NCBI RefSeq assembly: GCF_021560015.1
Contig: NZ_CP073588.1
Location: forward strand, 3,224,001 to 3,288,000
DNA: 64,000 bases
Source of the DNA: Shewanella vesiculosa
GTDB lineage: Bacteria; Pseudomonadota; Gammaproteobacteria; Enterobacterales; Shewanellaceae
Reading direction: 5' to 3'
This document shows, piece by piece, positions 10,152 to 19,807 of the stretch; the stretch's first letter is position 1; every line of letters begins with the position of its first letter. The notes beneath the pieces were generated by a model. It searched no databases, was not told where the DNA came from, and saw only the letters and a program-made list of their open reading frames with translations. Both the position numbers and the translations under genes were made by a program.

Positions 10152-10158
10152 ATCAGCA

Positions 10159-10377
10159 CTAATAAGGTCTGGGGTTAGGTTGAATATAGCCTAGCCCTAA
10201 GGCCACCAGCAGCACCACAATCACGACAACAGAAAATAACACTCTACGACCAAGATAATGGCTCATTGATTGTTGATGCTGCCCTTTAACCATAATAAAT
10301 AAGGCTCTAGCTAAGTTAAATAATATGAATACAAGCAACGAGACTAAAACTAACTTAACAATGAAAGGTGTTGTCAC
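10159..10377 (-). CDS. DUF2909 twin-transmembrane protein
   Basis: A small inner-membrane protein of 72 aa whose function is not known to me; members of this family often sit inside cox clusters. It has two hydrophobic segments (about residues 6-29 and 46-63) joined by a basic loop ending in LGRRV, and a C-terminal PNPRPY. The chosen GTG start at 10377 is preceded on the minus strand by AAAAGGA at good spacing. The longer open frame reaching 10545 would run through the SURF1 coding region and is rejected. It is transcribed against the operon, and the cluster context suggests a role in oxidase assembly or stability. Confidence 0.8.
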   Translation of the reverse strand: MTTPFIVKLVLVSLLVFILFNLARALFIMVKGQHQQSMSHYLGRRVLFSVVVIVVLLVALGLGYIQPNPRPY

Positions 10378-10402
10378 AGGCAATCCTTTTAGGAGTGTGG
10401 GT

Positions 10403-11146
10403 GTGTCTCGGGTGTTATTTGTAATGATTACTTTGGTCGTGTTTGGCTTATTGGTCAAGTTAGGATTATGGCAATTATCACGGGCAGCGTTTAAACAAGA
10501 GTGGCAAAGCACATTACTTGTGCGCCAACAGCAGCATGCACTCAATTATGAGGCAATGTTAGCACTGGTTAATTTATCAAAGTTACCCACTGGGTCTGAG
10601 TCAGAGGCGGCATTGCTCACAGGTTACCGCTTATCGATTTTGGCAAAACCCGTTAATAACACAATAATGCTGCTAGACAATCAGGTGTATCAGGGGCAAG
10701 TGGGATATTTAGCTTACCAAGTGTTTGAAATAACCCCAGAGCAGCCTTGGATACTCGTTGAACTAGGTTTTGTTGCAGCCAACAAAGACCGTCGAATATT
10801 GCCTCAACTTGAACCACTAGAAATACGCTACTACACCCTCTATGGACGGGTATATCAAAAACAAACCAATCCATTTAGTGATCAGTTAGATGCTGAACAA
10901 CGCGCCGATGCGCCAATACGTTTTCAAAACATCAACACTGCAGCACTAGCTGACATGTTAGAACATTCGCTAATACCTGTAGTGCTACAACCTGAAAATG
11001 TCCCGCGCTACAACTTACCGCAACCTTGGGTGCCGATCCCATTATCGGCGCAGAAGCATCAAGGTTATGCCTTGCAATGGTTCACTATGGCAGGAGTATT
11101 TTTAGGATTAATGAGCTGGATAGCATATCGACAATATCGACGTTAA
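10403..11146 (+). CDS. SURF1 family cytochrome oxidase assembly protein
   Basis: Helps insert heme A into subunit I. It has the family architecture: an N-terminal helix (about residues 2-20) with the LGLWQLSRA motif, a large periplasmic part, and a C-terminal helix before YRQYRR. The frame is open from 10325 (ATG), but GTG at 10403 has AGGAG seven nt upstream and gives 247 aa without overlapping the DUF2909 gene. ATG at 10325 or 10361 would overlap it. If the downstream heme A genes are truly broken, this protein has no substrate. Confidence 0.88.
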   Translation: MSRVLFVMITLVVFGLLVKLGLWQLSRAAFKQEWQSTLLVRQQQHALNYEAMLALVNLSKLPTGSESEAALLTGYRLSILAKPVNNTIMLLDNQVYQGQVGYLAYQVFEITPEQPWILVELGFVAANKDRRILPQLEPLEIRYYTLYGRVYQKQTNPFSDQLDAEQRADAPIRFQNINTAALADMLEHSLIPVVLQPENVPRYNLPQPWVPIPLSAQKHQGYALQWFTMAGVFLGLMSWIAYRQYRR

Positions 11147-11203
11147 CTCTCGTCGTGAATAAATAACTTAACAATAATATCAATATGATAAAGAGGAGAT
11201 GGA

Positions 11204-11755
11204 ATGAACTCCCTACCGAAAAAGAGCAATAAAGCGCTAATCGTATTACTGCTGGTGTTTATTTTACCGGTTGCAATAGCCAAGTTAGTGCTAAGCCTAG
11301 AACTCTATAATGGTGCGGCGACGAACAAGGGGGCACTGATCACTCCCGAAGTGAGTTATGCCAACTTAGCCATGGAAAACCCTAAACCACATATTTGGCA
11401 GGTACTTTTTTTTCTCCCCGAGCAGTGTAACGAGCAGTGTCAAGAACGTCTGTATATTTTACACCAGAGCTATATCGCACTAGGCAAAGATAGAGATCGC
11501 GTTATCCCGATCATAGTGGTGAATAATCACAGCGACACCAAGATACTCAAACAATTGAATATCGGCTTTGATCAAGTCAATGCCAATGATGCTCTTGCAA
11601 CATTGTTGACTGAACAACAGCTGATCATTGTCGATCCTCTTGGCAGCCTAGTGATGCAATATGACAATGTGATTGGCCACGACGCCAATATTGCCCAAGG
11701 TAAAGCCATGATTGCTGATTTACGCAAAATGCTTAAATTATCGAGGGTGGGCTAA
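11204..11755 (+). CDS. Membrane-anchored SCO-like protein of the cox cluster
   Basis: A 183-aa protein with one N-terminal membrane anchor (about residues 10-28) and a periplasmic domain that looks like a divergent thioredoxin/SCO fold. A CxxxC pair is present (EQCNEQCQE), the spacing used by SCO copper chaperones, but the flanks differ from the usual CPDVCP and I see no clear later His ligand. It lies between SURF1 and ctaA and overlaps ctaA by TAATG. A thiol or copper role in CuA assembly is likely but inferred. ATG follows a good GAGGAG. Confidence 0.7.
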   Translation: MNSLPKKSNKALIVLLLVFILPVAIAKLVLSLELYNGAATNKGALITPEVSYANLAMENPKPHIWQVLFFLPEQCNEQCQERLYILHQSYIALGKDRDRVIPIIVVNNHSDTKILKQLNIGFDQVNANDALATLLTEQQLIIVDPLGSLVMQYDNVIGHDANIAQGKAMIADLRKMLKLSRVG

Positions 11756-12736
11756 TGACCATTAATCGGCTGATAAAATTTACCTTGGTATTTACCTTAG
11801 CGGTCATTTTAATGGGGGCTTACACACGCTTATCTGATGCCGGACTGGGTTGCCCTGATTGGCCTGGATGTTATGGCCATTTAGCGGTACCCAGTGCAAG
11901 CCATGACTTAGCAAAAATCGAAACGCATTTTCCACAAATGACCATAGAGCCAGAAAAAGCATGGCTTGAAATGATCCATCGCTACATCGCCGGTGCATTA
12001 GGATTAATGGTATTAGCTATCCTTGTATTGTGCCTTAAACAACCTCATGCACCGAAAAACTCTCCCCAGTTTTATAGCCGTCTTAATTGTATTTCAAGCA
12101 GCGCTTGGCATGTGGACTGTCACAATGAAACTAATGCCTATTGTGGTAATGGCACATCTTATTGGCGGTTTTAGTCTATTTGCCTTGCTACTGCTGCTGT
12201 ACCTTAGGCTTAAGCCATTACGGATCCCAGGAGGTGATACTTATGCCCGAAAACTGGTTCCGTTAGCTTTAGTCAGTCTAGGAGTATTAGTCATTCAAAT
12301 TGTACTCGGCGGCTGGACCTCATCGAATTACGCAGCTCTCGCCTGTACTTCGTTACCCATTTGTGAAGGTAACTGGGTCGATAACTTACGTATTGCCGAT
12401 GCTTTTTCACCGTTCCAAGGCGATCATCCAAGTTTTGAATTTGGGGTATTAGACTATGCAACTCGAATGACCATTCATGTCAGTCATAGAGTTTGGGCCG
12501 TTGTTACTGCCATAACATTGATCCTACTAGCGCTAAAATTACGTTATGCACAATCACATGTAATGCGAAACAGTGGTTACTTATTACTGTTATTGGTAAT
12601 CACCCAAGTCGGACTGGGTATTAGCAATGTGGTGATGAATTTACCTTTGGGCATCGCGGTATCACACAATGCAGGTGCAGCCTTATTGCTGCTTACCTTA
12701 GTCTTTATTAATTACGCCCTGTGGCGTAAAGCATAA
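11755..12736 (+). pseudogene. ctaA: Heme A synthase CtaA, split by one frameshift
   Basis: Converts heme O to heme A for the aa3 oxidase. The first frame (to about residue 100) has GCPDWPGCYGH and MIHRYIAG with a heme-ligand His; the second (from about 12060) has HLIGGF, HVSHRVWA and SHNAGAA. The reading passes from one to the other at a run of five A at 12055-12059. Dropping one A joins LKQPHAPK to TLPSFIAV and restores about 326 aa with the expected eight helices. As written, the first frame stops at 12174 without the C-terminal heme half. Overlaps the preceding gene. See the findings on repeated +1 shifts. Confidence 0.9.
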
Positions 12737-12749
12737 GCGAGGATCGACC

Positions 12750-13662
12750 ATGACAAAACCTCTTACTATTAGTCAGGTTCAACCTAAATTAACCCTACAA
12801 TGGCGCGCTTATTTTGAAATGACCAAACCAAAAGTAGTTGCACTTATGCTACTGACCGTATTGGTTGGCATGTGTTTATCGGTACCGGGCATAGTGCCGC
12901 TGCAACCTTTAGTTGCTGGTATGGCAGGCATTGCAATGATGGCGGGGGGCAGCAGCAGCATTTAATCATTTAATCGATCGCAAAATTGATGGCTTGATGG
13001 CCCGCACTTATAACCGACCGTTACCCAAAGGTAAAATATCGACAACCAAAGCGGCTGCATTTGCGGTGTCTCTCGGAGCCCTAGGCTTTGTGGTACTGTA
13101 TGCCTTAGTCAATCCCCTAACCGCTTGGCTGACGTTTGCCAGTTTAATCGGCTACGCCTTGGTGTATACCGCTTACCTTAAACGAGCAACTTCACAAAAT
13201 ATCGTTATCGGCGGATTAGCAGGCGCTATGCCACCATTGCTTGGCTGGACCGCGATAACCAATGAAATGCATGGTTACGCCCTATTACTTGTGATTATTA
13301 TCTTCACTTGGACCCCACCGCATTTTTGGGCGTTAGCGATTCACCGCCGTAAAGAATATGCCAAAGTTGATATTCCAATGCTCCCTGTAACGCACGGGGT
13401 AGAATTTACCAAAACCTGTATTTTGCTTTACACTATTTTACTCGCCATTGCCTGTTTACTGCCTGTTTTAGTCGGTATGTGTGGTCCAATATATTTGGTC
13501 GGCTCTACCCTACTCAGTTGTGGCTTTATCTATAAAGCGTGGCAGTTAAAGTTTCATGATTATCCAGAACTGTCGATGCAGGTATTTAAATTCTCAATTT
13601 ATCATTTAATGGTGTTATTCATTGTTCTATTAGTAGACCATTATTTTTGGGTAAACACTTAA
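12750..13662 (+). pseudogene. ctaB: Protoheme IX farnesyltransferase CtaB (heme O synthase), split by one frameshift
   Basis: Adds a farnesyl tail to heme B, giving heme O, the precursor of heme A. The first frame ([12 protein letters not shown] onward) stops at 12965. The second carries [11 protein letters not shown] and the rest of the prenyltransferase helices. The break is in a run of six G at 12944-12949: with five G the text reads [15 protein letters not shown], restoring the Asp-rich prenyl-diphosphate site and about 303 aa. This is the second broken heme A gene in a row. A separate intact heme O synthase is encoded with the cyo operon at 61 kb. Confidence 0.9.
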
Positions 13663-13680
13663 CCTAAAAAAGGAAGTATA

Positions 13681-14304
13681 TTGAAAATAATCATAGCATT
13701 AGGGCTGATATTATTAGCCATAGGCGGAGGTGTTGCTTACCAAAAGATGCAAACAGAACCTATGGTACTGGCAACCAGTTATGTATTTGAACAGCAGCGG
13801 GCATTAGCACCATTTACATTAGCAGACCAGTACGGCAACACCTTCAATAACCAATCATTGCAAGGTAAATGGAGCTTATTTTTTATTGGTTACACTGCTT
13901 GCCCTGATGTATGCCCTACTACCTTGAATAAACTCGCCGCGGCTTATCCACAGCTACAAAAAATAGCCAAGAATATACAAGTGGTGTTTGTGTCGGCAGA
14001 TCCTAAACGCGACACTCAAGCGAAACGTTTGGATTACATCAATTTTTTTAATCAGGATTTTATAGCGGTTACTGCACAACACGCTGATTTGTTTCCCTTC
14101 AGTCGTGACTTAGGCTTTGTATACGCTATGGTTGGAGACGGTAGCGACTATCAGGTAGACCATAGCGCATCTTATGTATTAGTTTCCCCCCGAGTAGAAA
14201 AGATTGCGGTATTTAAACCAAAACCTCAACCCGGCCAATTAGCGCAAATTCTTAATGCAGAACTGATTGCTGACTTTGAGCAAATAGTAAAATCCTGGCA
14301 ATAG
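13681..14304 (+). CDS. SCO1/SenC family copper chaperone
   Basis: Delivers copper to, or reduces, the CuA site of subunit II. The 207-aa protein has an N-terminal membrane anchor (about residues 2-20) and a thioredoxin fold with the SCO motif CPDVCP and the downstream His in QVDHSAS, the three expected copper ligands. The start appears to be TTG, preceded by AAAGGAAG. It is last in the cox cluster, 18 bp after ctaB. Confidence 0.92.
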   Translation: MKIIIALGLILLAIGGGVAYQKMQTEPMVLATSYVFEQQRALAPFTLADQYGNTFNNQSLQGKWSLFFIGYTACPDVCPTTLNKLAAAYPQLQKIAKNIQVVFVSADPKRDTQAKRLDYINFFNQDFIAVTAQHADLFPFSRDLGFVYAMVGDGSDYQVDHSASYVLVSPRVEKIAVFKPKPQPGQLAQILNAELIADFEQIVKSWQ

Positions 14305-14345
14305 CGCGGACTCATTAACCGCAACGGTAACTAACTGAGATAACA

Positions 14346-15404
14346 TTATTCTTCAAGCCACTGCCCATTATCTTGTGGGCGGATCCACGCTTGTGAAAAC
14401 CAATAATAACCGGTTTTTGTTTTGCTCGGTGCCGTACAATTATAACGCGAACGTCCTGGGGCTAAATCTGATGATGCCTGAATCGATAAGCGATTTTTAC
14501 TTAACCAAATGGGCTTTTTAGGGCCTTGCCCTTGAATAAAACACATCACCTGATGTGGATAAATATCTTCAGTATCGAGGGTTAATATCAACTTAGGTCG
14601 CCATTGGCCGGATACAAGTAGAGGGTCGCTTATATTTTGCTTAGTTACAGGCATAGGTAAACTGGAAAATTTAACCTTTAAACTCGCCAAATCAGCGTAA
14701 GCATTGGCCACAGGGAAACGCGGTAACGCCGTTAATGAAGCATACTCTCCAGCGGCCCCCGATTGCTGACCAAAACCAACAAAGCCGTGTTTAGTCAAAA
14801 TAGCTTCTAACTTGCTAGTGTATTCGCCGTAAGGATAAGCAAACATTTTTACGCTTTGGCCAGTACGTTTTAAGATCTCGGCTTCCGTTGCGAGAATATT
14901 GTCTTCAACTCGTGCTTGCCATTGGTCTTGGGTTTCTTTACCTTGGCGACGAATTAAATGTTCATGCCCCCAACTGTGATTCGCTATTGTCACCCCTTGC
15001 TCTGACAGAGTGTTAATATCTTGCCAGCTCATCATCCCTTGGTAACCTGCTTCAATCGGAGCAACAGAAATAAATACCGTATATGGAAACTTGTGTGTGG
15101 CTAAAATAGGTGCAGCATTTTGAATAATGCTGTCATAGCCATCATCAAAGGTAATCACAATACTTTTATGATTTAAGGTCGTGTTATGCTTAATACTAGC
15201 AACAGCATCGGTTAAAGAAATAACCGTAAAATCATTATCAGCTAAATACTGCATTTGCTCAGCAAACTGACTCGGGGTCACACTGGTACTTTTAGGCGTG
15301 TTTTCAGACACATGATGATACTGTAAAATAACCACTGCATTGGCATCTAAATGCAATACACTCAAACTGAGCAATGCCAACCATAACGCTATTTTCTTAA
15401 CCAT
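14346..15404 (-). CDS. Secreted polysaccharide deacetylase family protein
   Basis: A 352-aa protein with a signal peptide (about 1-23) and a NodB-type deacetylase domain: the LQYHHV opening, the metal-binding ITFDDGYD (about residue 87), and NHSWGHEH with the HxxxH pair. The first 230 residues resemble the PgaB/IcaB group that de-N-acetylates polysaccharide in the periplasm or outside the cell. The C-terminal 110 residues form an extra domain I do not recognise. No polysaccharide synthase lies nearby, so the substrate is unknown. It is convergent with sco. Confidence 0.8.
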   Translation of the reverse strand: MVKKIALWLALLSLSVLHLDANAVVILQYHHVSENTPKSTSVTPSQFAEQMQYLADNDFTVISLTDAVASIKHNTTLNHKSIVITFDDGYDSIIQNAAPILATHKFPYTVFISVAPIEAGYQGMMSWQDINTLSEQGVTIANHSWGHEHLIRRQGKETQDQWQARVEDNILATEAEILKRTGQSVKMFAYPYGEYTSKLEAILTKHGFVGFGQQSGAAGEYASLTALPRFPVANAYADLASLKVKFSSLPMPVTKQNISDPLLVSGQWRPKLILTLDTEDIYPHQVMCFIQGQGPKKPIWLSKNRLSIQASSDLAPGRSRYNCTAPSKTKTGYYWFSQAWIRPQDNGQWLEE

Positions 15405-15418
15405 GATTATTCATACCT

Positions 15419-16762
15419 ATGTCAGTTAGTACACTACTGTTAAATCGCCAAAAAAATCGTCAATTATTGGCATTAGCAACACCTATGATCCTGTCTAATA
15501 TTACCATTCCGCTCTTAGGATTAGTTGATACAGCTGTGATTGGGCATCTAGGACACGCTTATTATCTTGGTGGCGTAGCCTTAGGAAGTACCATCATCAC
15601 CTTGATGATATGGTTGCTTGGTTTTTTACGTATGTCCACCACCGGACTTGTCGCGCAAGCCTTCGGGGCTAATGATACCTCAACTCAGCAACAATTACTG
15701 ATACAAGGCTGCAGCTTAGCATTAACCTTAGGTTTCGTTGGCGTCATGCTGCAATCTCCTCTGCTCAATTTAGCGCTCAGTCTCAGTGATGCCAGTGAGC
15801 AAGTCATGCTCTATTGCCGCCAGTATGTGTCGATTCGAATCTGGTCCTTGCCTTTTGCCCTAACCAATTTAGTGCTACTGGGTTGGTTGCTTGGGCGCCA
15901 AAAGCCCAAAGCGGCTATGTGGCAGCTGATTATCGCCAACAGCGTCAATATTATTCTCGATATTGTATTTGTCATGGTATTTAAATGGAATGTGCAAGGC
16001 GCGGCATTAGCATCGGTTATTGCTGACATCTGTGCTTTTTCAGTGGCATTAGTCATGGTTAAACGCCAACTTATTGATATGGGTGGACTCAAATTAAGCC
16101 AGGTTATCGCGCATTTATCTTGGCGCGGTTATGCTCGTTTACTCACCTTAAATCGTGATATTTTTATTCGCAGTTTATGCTTACAAGCCGCGTTTAGCTT
16201 TATGACTTTTTATGGTGCCGGCTTAGGTGACAATATTATTGCCGCTAATGCCGTGCTGCTTAATTTACTGATGCTGATCTCTTATGCATTAGACGGCATA
16301 GCCTATTACGCCGAAGCAGAAGTGGGCCGCGCATTTGGGCAAAAAAATCCAACCTTACTCCATGACAGCGTAGTGTTAGCTTTTTGCTGGTCGGCAATAG
16401 TGGCAGGATTATTTAGCCTACTATTTTGGTTGGCAGGGCCGTGGATAATTCAGCTATTAACCAACATAGAAGCGGTGCAAGATACTGCCAATAATTACTT
16501 AATCTGGCTCATTTTTATGCCTATATTGGCGTTTGGCTGCTATTTATTTGATGGGGTATATATTGGCGCGGCACAAGGACAAACCATGCGAAATAGTATG
16601 ATAATCGCGACCTTTGCAGTTTACTTTCCGAGTTGGTACCTGTTGCAAGCTTGGGGCAACCACAGCCTTTGGGCTGCGATGTCGATATTCATGCTATGTC
16701 GAAGTGTAACACTCGGCTGGCACTATTATTATAAACTCAGGTATCAACTGGTGAGCGTATAA
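15419..16762 (+). CDS. MATE family efflux transporter (DinF-like)
   Basis: A 447-aa inner-membrane exporter with twelve helices in two halves, each opening with the MATE pattern (LATPMILSNITIPLLGLVDT in the first). It most resembles the DinF branch. In E. coli dinF follows lexA and is SOS-induced; here it lies 11 kb away and I see no CTGT-N8-ACAG site upstream. It diverges from the deacetylase gene across only 14 bp, so the promoter must overlap that gene. Substrate unknown. Confidence 0.85.
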   Translation: MSVSTLLLNRQKNRQLLALATPMILSNITIPLLGLVDTAVIGHLGHAYYLGGVALGSTIITLMIWLLGFLRMSTTGLVAQAFGANDTSTQQQLLIQGCSLALTLGFVGVMLQSPLLNLALSLSDASEQVMLYCRQYVSIRIWSLPFALTNLVLLGWLLGRQKPKAAMWQLIIANSVNIILDIVFVMVFKWNVQGAALASVIADICAFSVALVMVKRQLIDMGGLKLSQVIAHLSWRGYARLLTLNRDIFIRSLCLQAAFSFMTFYGAGLGDNIIAANAVLLNLLMLISYALDGIAYYAEAEVGRAFGQKNPTLLHDSVVLAFCWSAIVAGLFSLLFWLAGPWIIQLLTNIEAVQDTANNYLIWLIFMPILAFGCYLFDGVYIGAAQGQTMRNSMIIATFAVYFPSWYLLQAWGNHSLWAAMSIFMLCRSVTLGWHYYYKLRYQLVSV

Positions 16763-16832
16763 TATATTGAAGACCTCGCTATAAAAATGTAACATCCTAA
16801 CAACATTTTATCGCTCTTCAAACGGATCTTTA

Positions 16833-18770
16833 ATGAAACGGATTTTATGGCTTGTTGTTAGTTTATGTCTATTTTCGCATAGCTCTTTTGCCAACCCCCT
16901 GCCTGTAGAAGCCTTCGCCAGCATCCCAGATGTCCGCTTTGTTAGCTTATCACCAGACGGAAAAAAAATAGCATCTCTCATTCGAGTCAGTACTAATGAG
17001 CTTGAAGGTCAAGTACTCTCTATTCGCGACATTAAAACCAATAAAGATATTTTCCCATTACAGACTGACAACCAAAAATTTGTCATCTTATCGTTAACCT
17101 GGGCAAATGATGATGTCATCTTAATCGAATCTAAATATCCTTCTATTCGTCGAGGCATACCCACAACCGAAACCCGCTTAATGAAATACACACTGAGCGA
17201 CAACAAAACCACAAGTGTCTTTTCTAATCACTCGCTATCGCGCTTTTACGGGTATGGGTTACCGCAATTACAAGCATCGGTTATTGACTACCTTGACAAT
17301 GATCCCGGTCATATCCTAATGCAAATTAAAGGCTTAGGTTCTAAACCACAATATGAAAGCGTCATTAAAGTCAGTTTAAAAACCGGCGCTATCAAGACAT
17401 TACAACCGGCACGTATGCATATTGGAGACTGGTTAACCGATAGGCAGCACAACGTGCGTATTGGTATTTATCGCGATGACACAAGCTACCGTATTTACGA
17501 GCAAAAAGCAGCGGGTGAAGATCTGCGTATATTATGGGAGTTCGAAGCGCTAGCAGAAGATGTCATCTGGCCTATCGGTTTCGACCATGATCCTAATATC
17601 TTGTATATCAGCGCCTATCATCAAGGTCTAAAAGCCATCTTTAAAGTCAACTTAACAGACCCAAAATTGACTAAAGAGCTGGTGTTTCACAATGAAAATT
17701 ACGATGTTGAAGGCTGGTTAGTTTATTCTGAACTAAAGCAAAAAGTGATTGGTTTAAGCACCGACATTGAAGGCGAATATCTGTTCTGGGATCAAGACTA
17801 TATCAAGTTAAATAATGGTCTAACGGCAGCATTACCCGAGTCACACAATGCCATCACCCAGTTCAGTGATGATGAACGTCGTTACATCGTTTATGCAACT
17901 GGCCCAATTGAATCTGGGGTGTATTACTTTGGCAATAGAGATCAAAATGTACTTTACCCTGTGGCTTATCGATACAGCCAATTGCCACCAGAGATATTAT
18001 CAACACCTAAAACAGTTAATTACCAGGCTCGCGATGGTTTAGCCATTGAAGCCTTTTTAACCACCCCAAAAGACGCTATCGCCAAAAACTTACCGACCAT
18101 TATCTTTCCTCATGGCGGGCCAATTAGCTATGACTCAACCACCTTTGATTATTGGGCGCAGTTTTTAGCTAACCGCGGTTATGCAGTACTGCAAATGAAC
18201 TTTCGTGGCTCGGCAGGTTATGGCTTCAACTTTATGAGCTCGGGTCTTAAAAACTGGGGCCTAGAGATGCAAACCGACATTGAGGATGGTGCTCACTGGC
18301 TGATAGGCCAAGGTATTAGCGATCCTAAACGCATGTGTATTGTTGGTGCGAGTTACGGCGGTTATGCCGCATTAATGGGTGTGGCTATCACACCTGATCT
18401 GTATCAATGTGCCATTAGTGTTGCGGGCGTCACAGACCTTGAAGAATTAGTTAAATCATCGCGTGGATACTACAATAGTAAAATTGTTAAAAAACAAATT
18501 GGTGATGATTACGATGATTTATATCAGCGATCACCGATTAGCAAAGTGGCCAGTATTAAGGTACCAGTGTTATTAATCCACGGTACGAAAGATCGTGTGG
18601 TGCGCGTAGAGCAAAGTGAAAAAATGTATGATGCGCTTAAGGATTTACAGAAGCCAGTAAAGTATATCGAATTAGAAAATGGCGATCATTACTTAAGTAA
18701 TAACCAACACCGTCTTACTACATTTATTGAAATAGAACGCTTTTTAGCAGCTAATCTTGGAGTACAATAA
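16833..18770 (+). CDS. Secreted S9 family (prolyl oligopeptidase-type) peptidase
   Basis: A 645-aa serine peptidase with a signal peptide (about 1-20, ending SSFA), a beta-propeller-like N-terminal part to about residue 390, and an alpha/beta hydrolase C-terminal domain. The catalytic triad is visible: Ser in GASYGGYAA (about residue 507), Asp in HGTKDRVV (about 586) and His in NGDHYLS (about 618). This set is typical of acylaminoacyl- or dipeptidyl-peptidases acting on short peptides in the periplasm. The gene stands alone on the plus strand, 50 bp before the FKBP gene. Confidence 0.88.
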   Translation: MKRILWLVVSLCLFSHSSFANPLPVEAFASIPDVRFVSLSPDGKKIASLIRVSTNELEGQVLSIRDIKTNKDIFPLQTDNQKFVILSLTWANDDVILIESKYPSIRRGIPTTETRLMKYTLSDNKTTSVFSNHSLSRFYGYGLPQLQASVIDYLDNDPGHILMQIKGLGSKPQYESVIKVSLKTGAIKTLQPARMHIGDWLTDRQHNVRIGIYRDDTSYRIYEQKAAGEDLRILWEFEALAEDVIWPIGFDHDPNILYISAYHQGLKAIFKVNLTDPKLTKELVFHNENYDVEGWLVYSELKQKVIGLSTDIEGEYLFWDQDYIKLNNGLTAALPESHNAITQFSDDERRYIVYATGPIESGVYYFGNRDQNVLYPVAYRYSQLPPEILSTPKTVNYQARDGLAIEAFLTTPKDAIAKNLPTIIFPHGGPISYDSTTFDYWAQFLANRGYAVLQMNFRGSAGYGFNFMSSGLKNWGLEMQTDIEDGAHWLIGQGISDPKRMCIVGASYGGYAALMGVAITPDLYQCAISVAGVTDLEELVKSSRGYYNSKIVKKQIGDDYDDLYQRSPISKVASIKVPVLLIHGTKDRVVRVEQSEKMYDALKDLQKPVKYIELENGDHYLSNNQHRLTTFIEIERFLAANLGVQ

Positions 18771-18819
18771 AGCCAATTTAGTGTTTATCTATTATCTAAT
18801 TAGTCATAATGAGAACAGC

Positions 18820-19149
18820 ATGACCGAACAATTGATTATTACCGACCTTGAGATCGGCAAGGGTAAAGCGGCAGTAAAAGGGGCATTAATTACCACTCGC
18901 TACAGTGGACGTTTAGCCGATGGCACTCAATTTGATGCGTCAGATGCATTTCAATGTGTTATCGGCACAGGCAGAGTAATTAAAGGTTGGGACCAAGGTA
19001 TTATCGGTATGAATGTTGGCGGTAAAAGACAACTATCAGTACCGGCACATTTAGCCTATGGTGAGCGTCAAATGGGTGATCGTATTCCAGCAAACTCTGA
19101 TTTATTCTTTGATATAGAATTACTTGAAGTGCTCACTCGAGACGACTAA
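18820..19149 (+). CDS. FKBP-type peptidyl-prolyl cis-trans isomerase
   Basis: Catalyses cis-trans isomerisation of X-Pro bonds. The 109-aa protein is a single cytoplasmic FKBP domain with the family features YSGRLADGTQFDAS, VIKGWDQGIIGM and LAYGERQMGDRIPANSDL. ATG at 18820 is preceded by GAGAA and matches the start of the domain; the open frame runs upstream into the end of the peptidase gene and is not used. It ends in a bidirectional terminator shared with nfuA. Confidence 0.92.
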   Translation: MTEQLIITDLEIGKGKAAVKGALITTRYSGRLADGTQFDASDAFQCVIGTGRVIKGWDQGIIGMNVGGKRQLSVPAHLAYGERQMGDRIPANSDLFFDIELLEVLTRDD

Positions 19150-19178
19150 TTGACATGAATATATCAGTGTAACAAACG

Positions 19179-19206
19179 AAAACGCGACCGGTGAGGTCGC
19201 GTTTTT
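19179..19206. terminator. Bidirectional terminator between the FKBP gene and nfuA
   Basis: An 11-bp perfect stem (AAAACGCGACC / GGTCGCGTTTT) with a 5-nt loop, with T runs on both strands. It lies between the two convergent stops. Confidence 0.92.
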
Positions 19207-19228
19207 TGTAGTGTGCAATTCGTTATGC

Positions 19229-19807
19229 TTACGCGTAAGAATGATCACCGTGTTGGTGTTCTGTCACGTCACGCACCCCAGTCAATTCTGTAGGGAACAT
19301 GTCTAGTAACTGCTTCTCGATACCATCTTTTAAAGTGATATCAACTTGAGAACAACCGTTACACCCACCACCAAACTGCAATACTGCAACACCCGCGTCG
19401 GTAATTTCTACCAGCATGATGTTACCGCCATGGCTGGCAAGTTGTGGATTAATTTCTGACTGAATAACGTATTCAATACGTTCAACAAGAGGTGCATCGC
19501 CAGACACTTTACGCATTTTAGCGTTAGGTGCTTTTAAGGTTAACTGCGAACCAAGCTGATCAGTTACGAAATCAATGCTAGCATCATCTAAAAATGGCGC
19601 GCTTTTTTCATCAACCATGGCGCTAAAGCCATTAAAAGGCAGTTCAACATCATCAGCTTCAGCAGCATCGGGTGGACAATAAGACACACCACACTCTGCT
19701 TGTGCAGTACCAGGACTGATAACAAACACACGAATGTGAGTGCCTTCAGGTTGATCGGCCAATAGTTTGACGAAATGGGCCTGAGCTGTATCGGAAATGG
19801 TGATCAT
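19229..19807 (-). CDS. nfuA: Fe-S biogenesis protein NfuA
   Basis: Carries a [4Fe-4S] cluster and passes it to client enzymes, chiefly under oxidative stress or iron shortage. The 192-aa protein has an N-terminal A-type-like domain with Cys39 and Cys44 and a C-terminal Nfu domain with the scaffold GGGCNGC (Cys149 and Cys152, the same positions as in E. coli). The frame is open upstream to 19963, but ATG at 19807 ([12 protein letters not shown]) is the family start. Relevant clients in this window include aconitase AcnA. Confidence 0.96.
   Translation of the reverse strand: MITISDTAQAHFVKLLADQPEGTHIRVFVISPGTAQAECGVSYCPPDAAEADDVELPFNGFSAMVDEKSAPFLDDASIDFVTDQLGSQLTLKAPNAKMRKVSGDAPLVERIEYVIQSEINPQLASHGGNIMLVEITDAGVAVLQFGGGCNGCSQVDITLKDGIEKQLLDMFPTELTGVRDVTEHQHGDHSYA

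Noticed and set aside
10159..10545. 128-aa version of the DUF2909 gene
   Set aside because: The extra N-terminus lies antisense to SURF1 and is not family-like; GTG at 10377 has a good ribosome site.
15405..15419. SOS control of the DinF-like MATE gene
   Set aside because: No CTGT-N8-ACAG site in the 14-bp gap or just before it.
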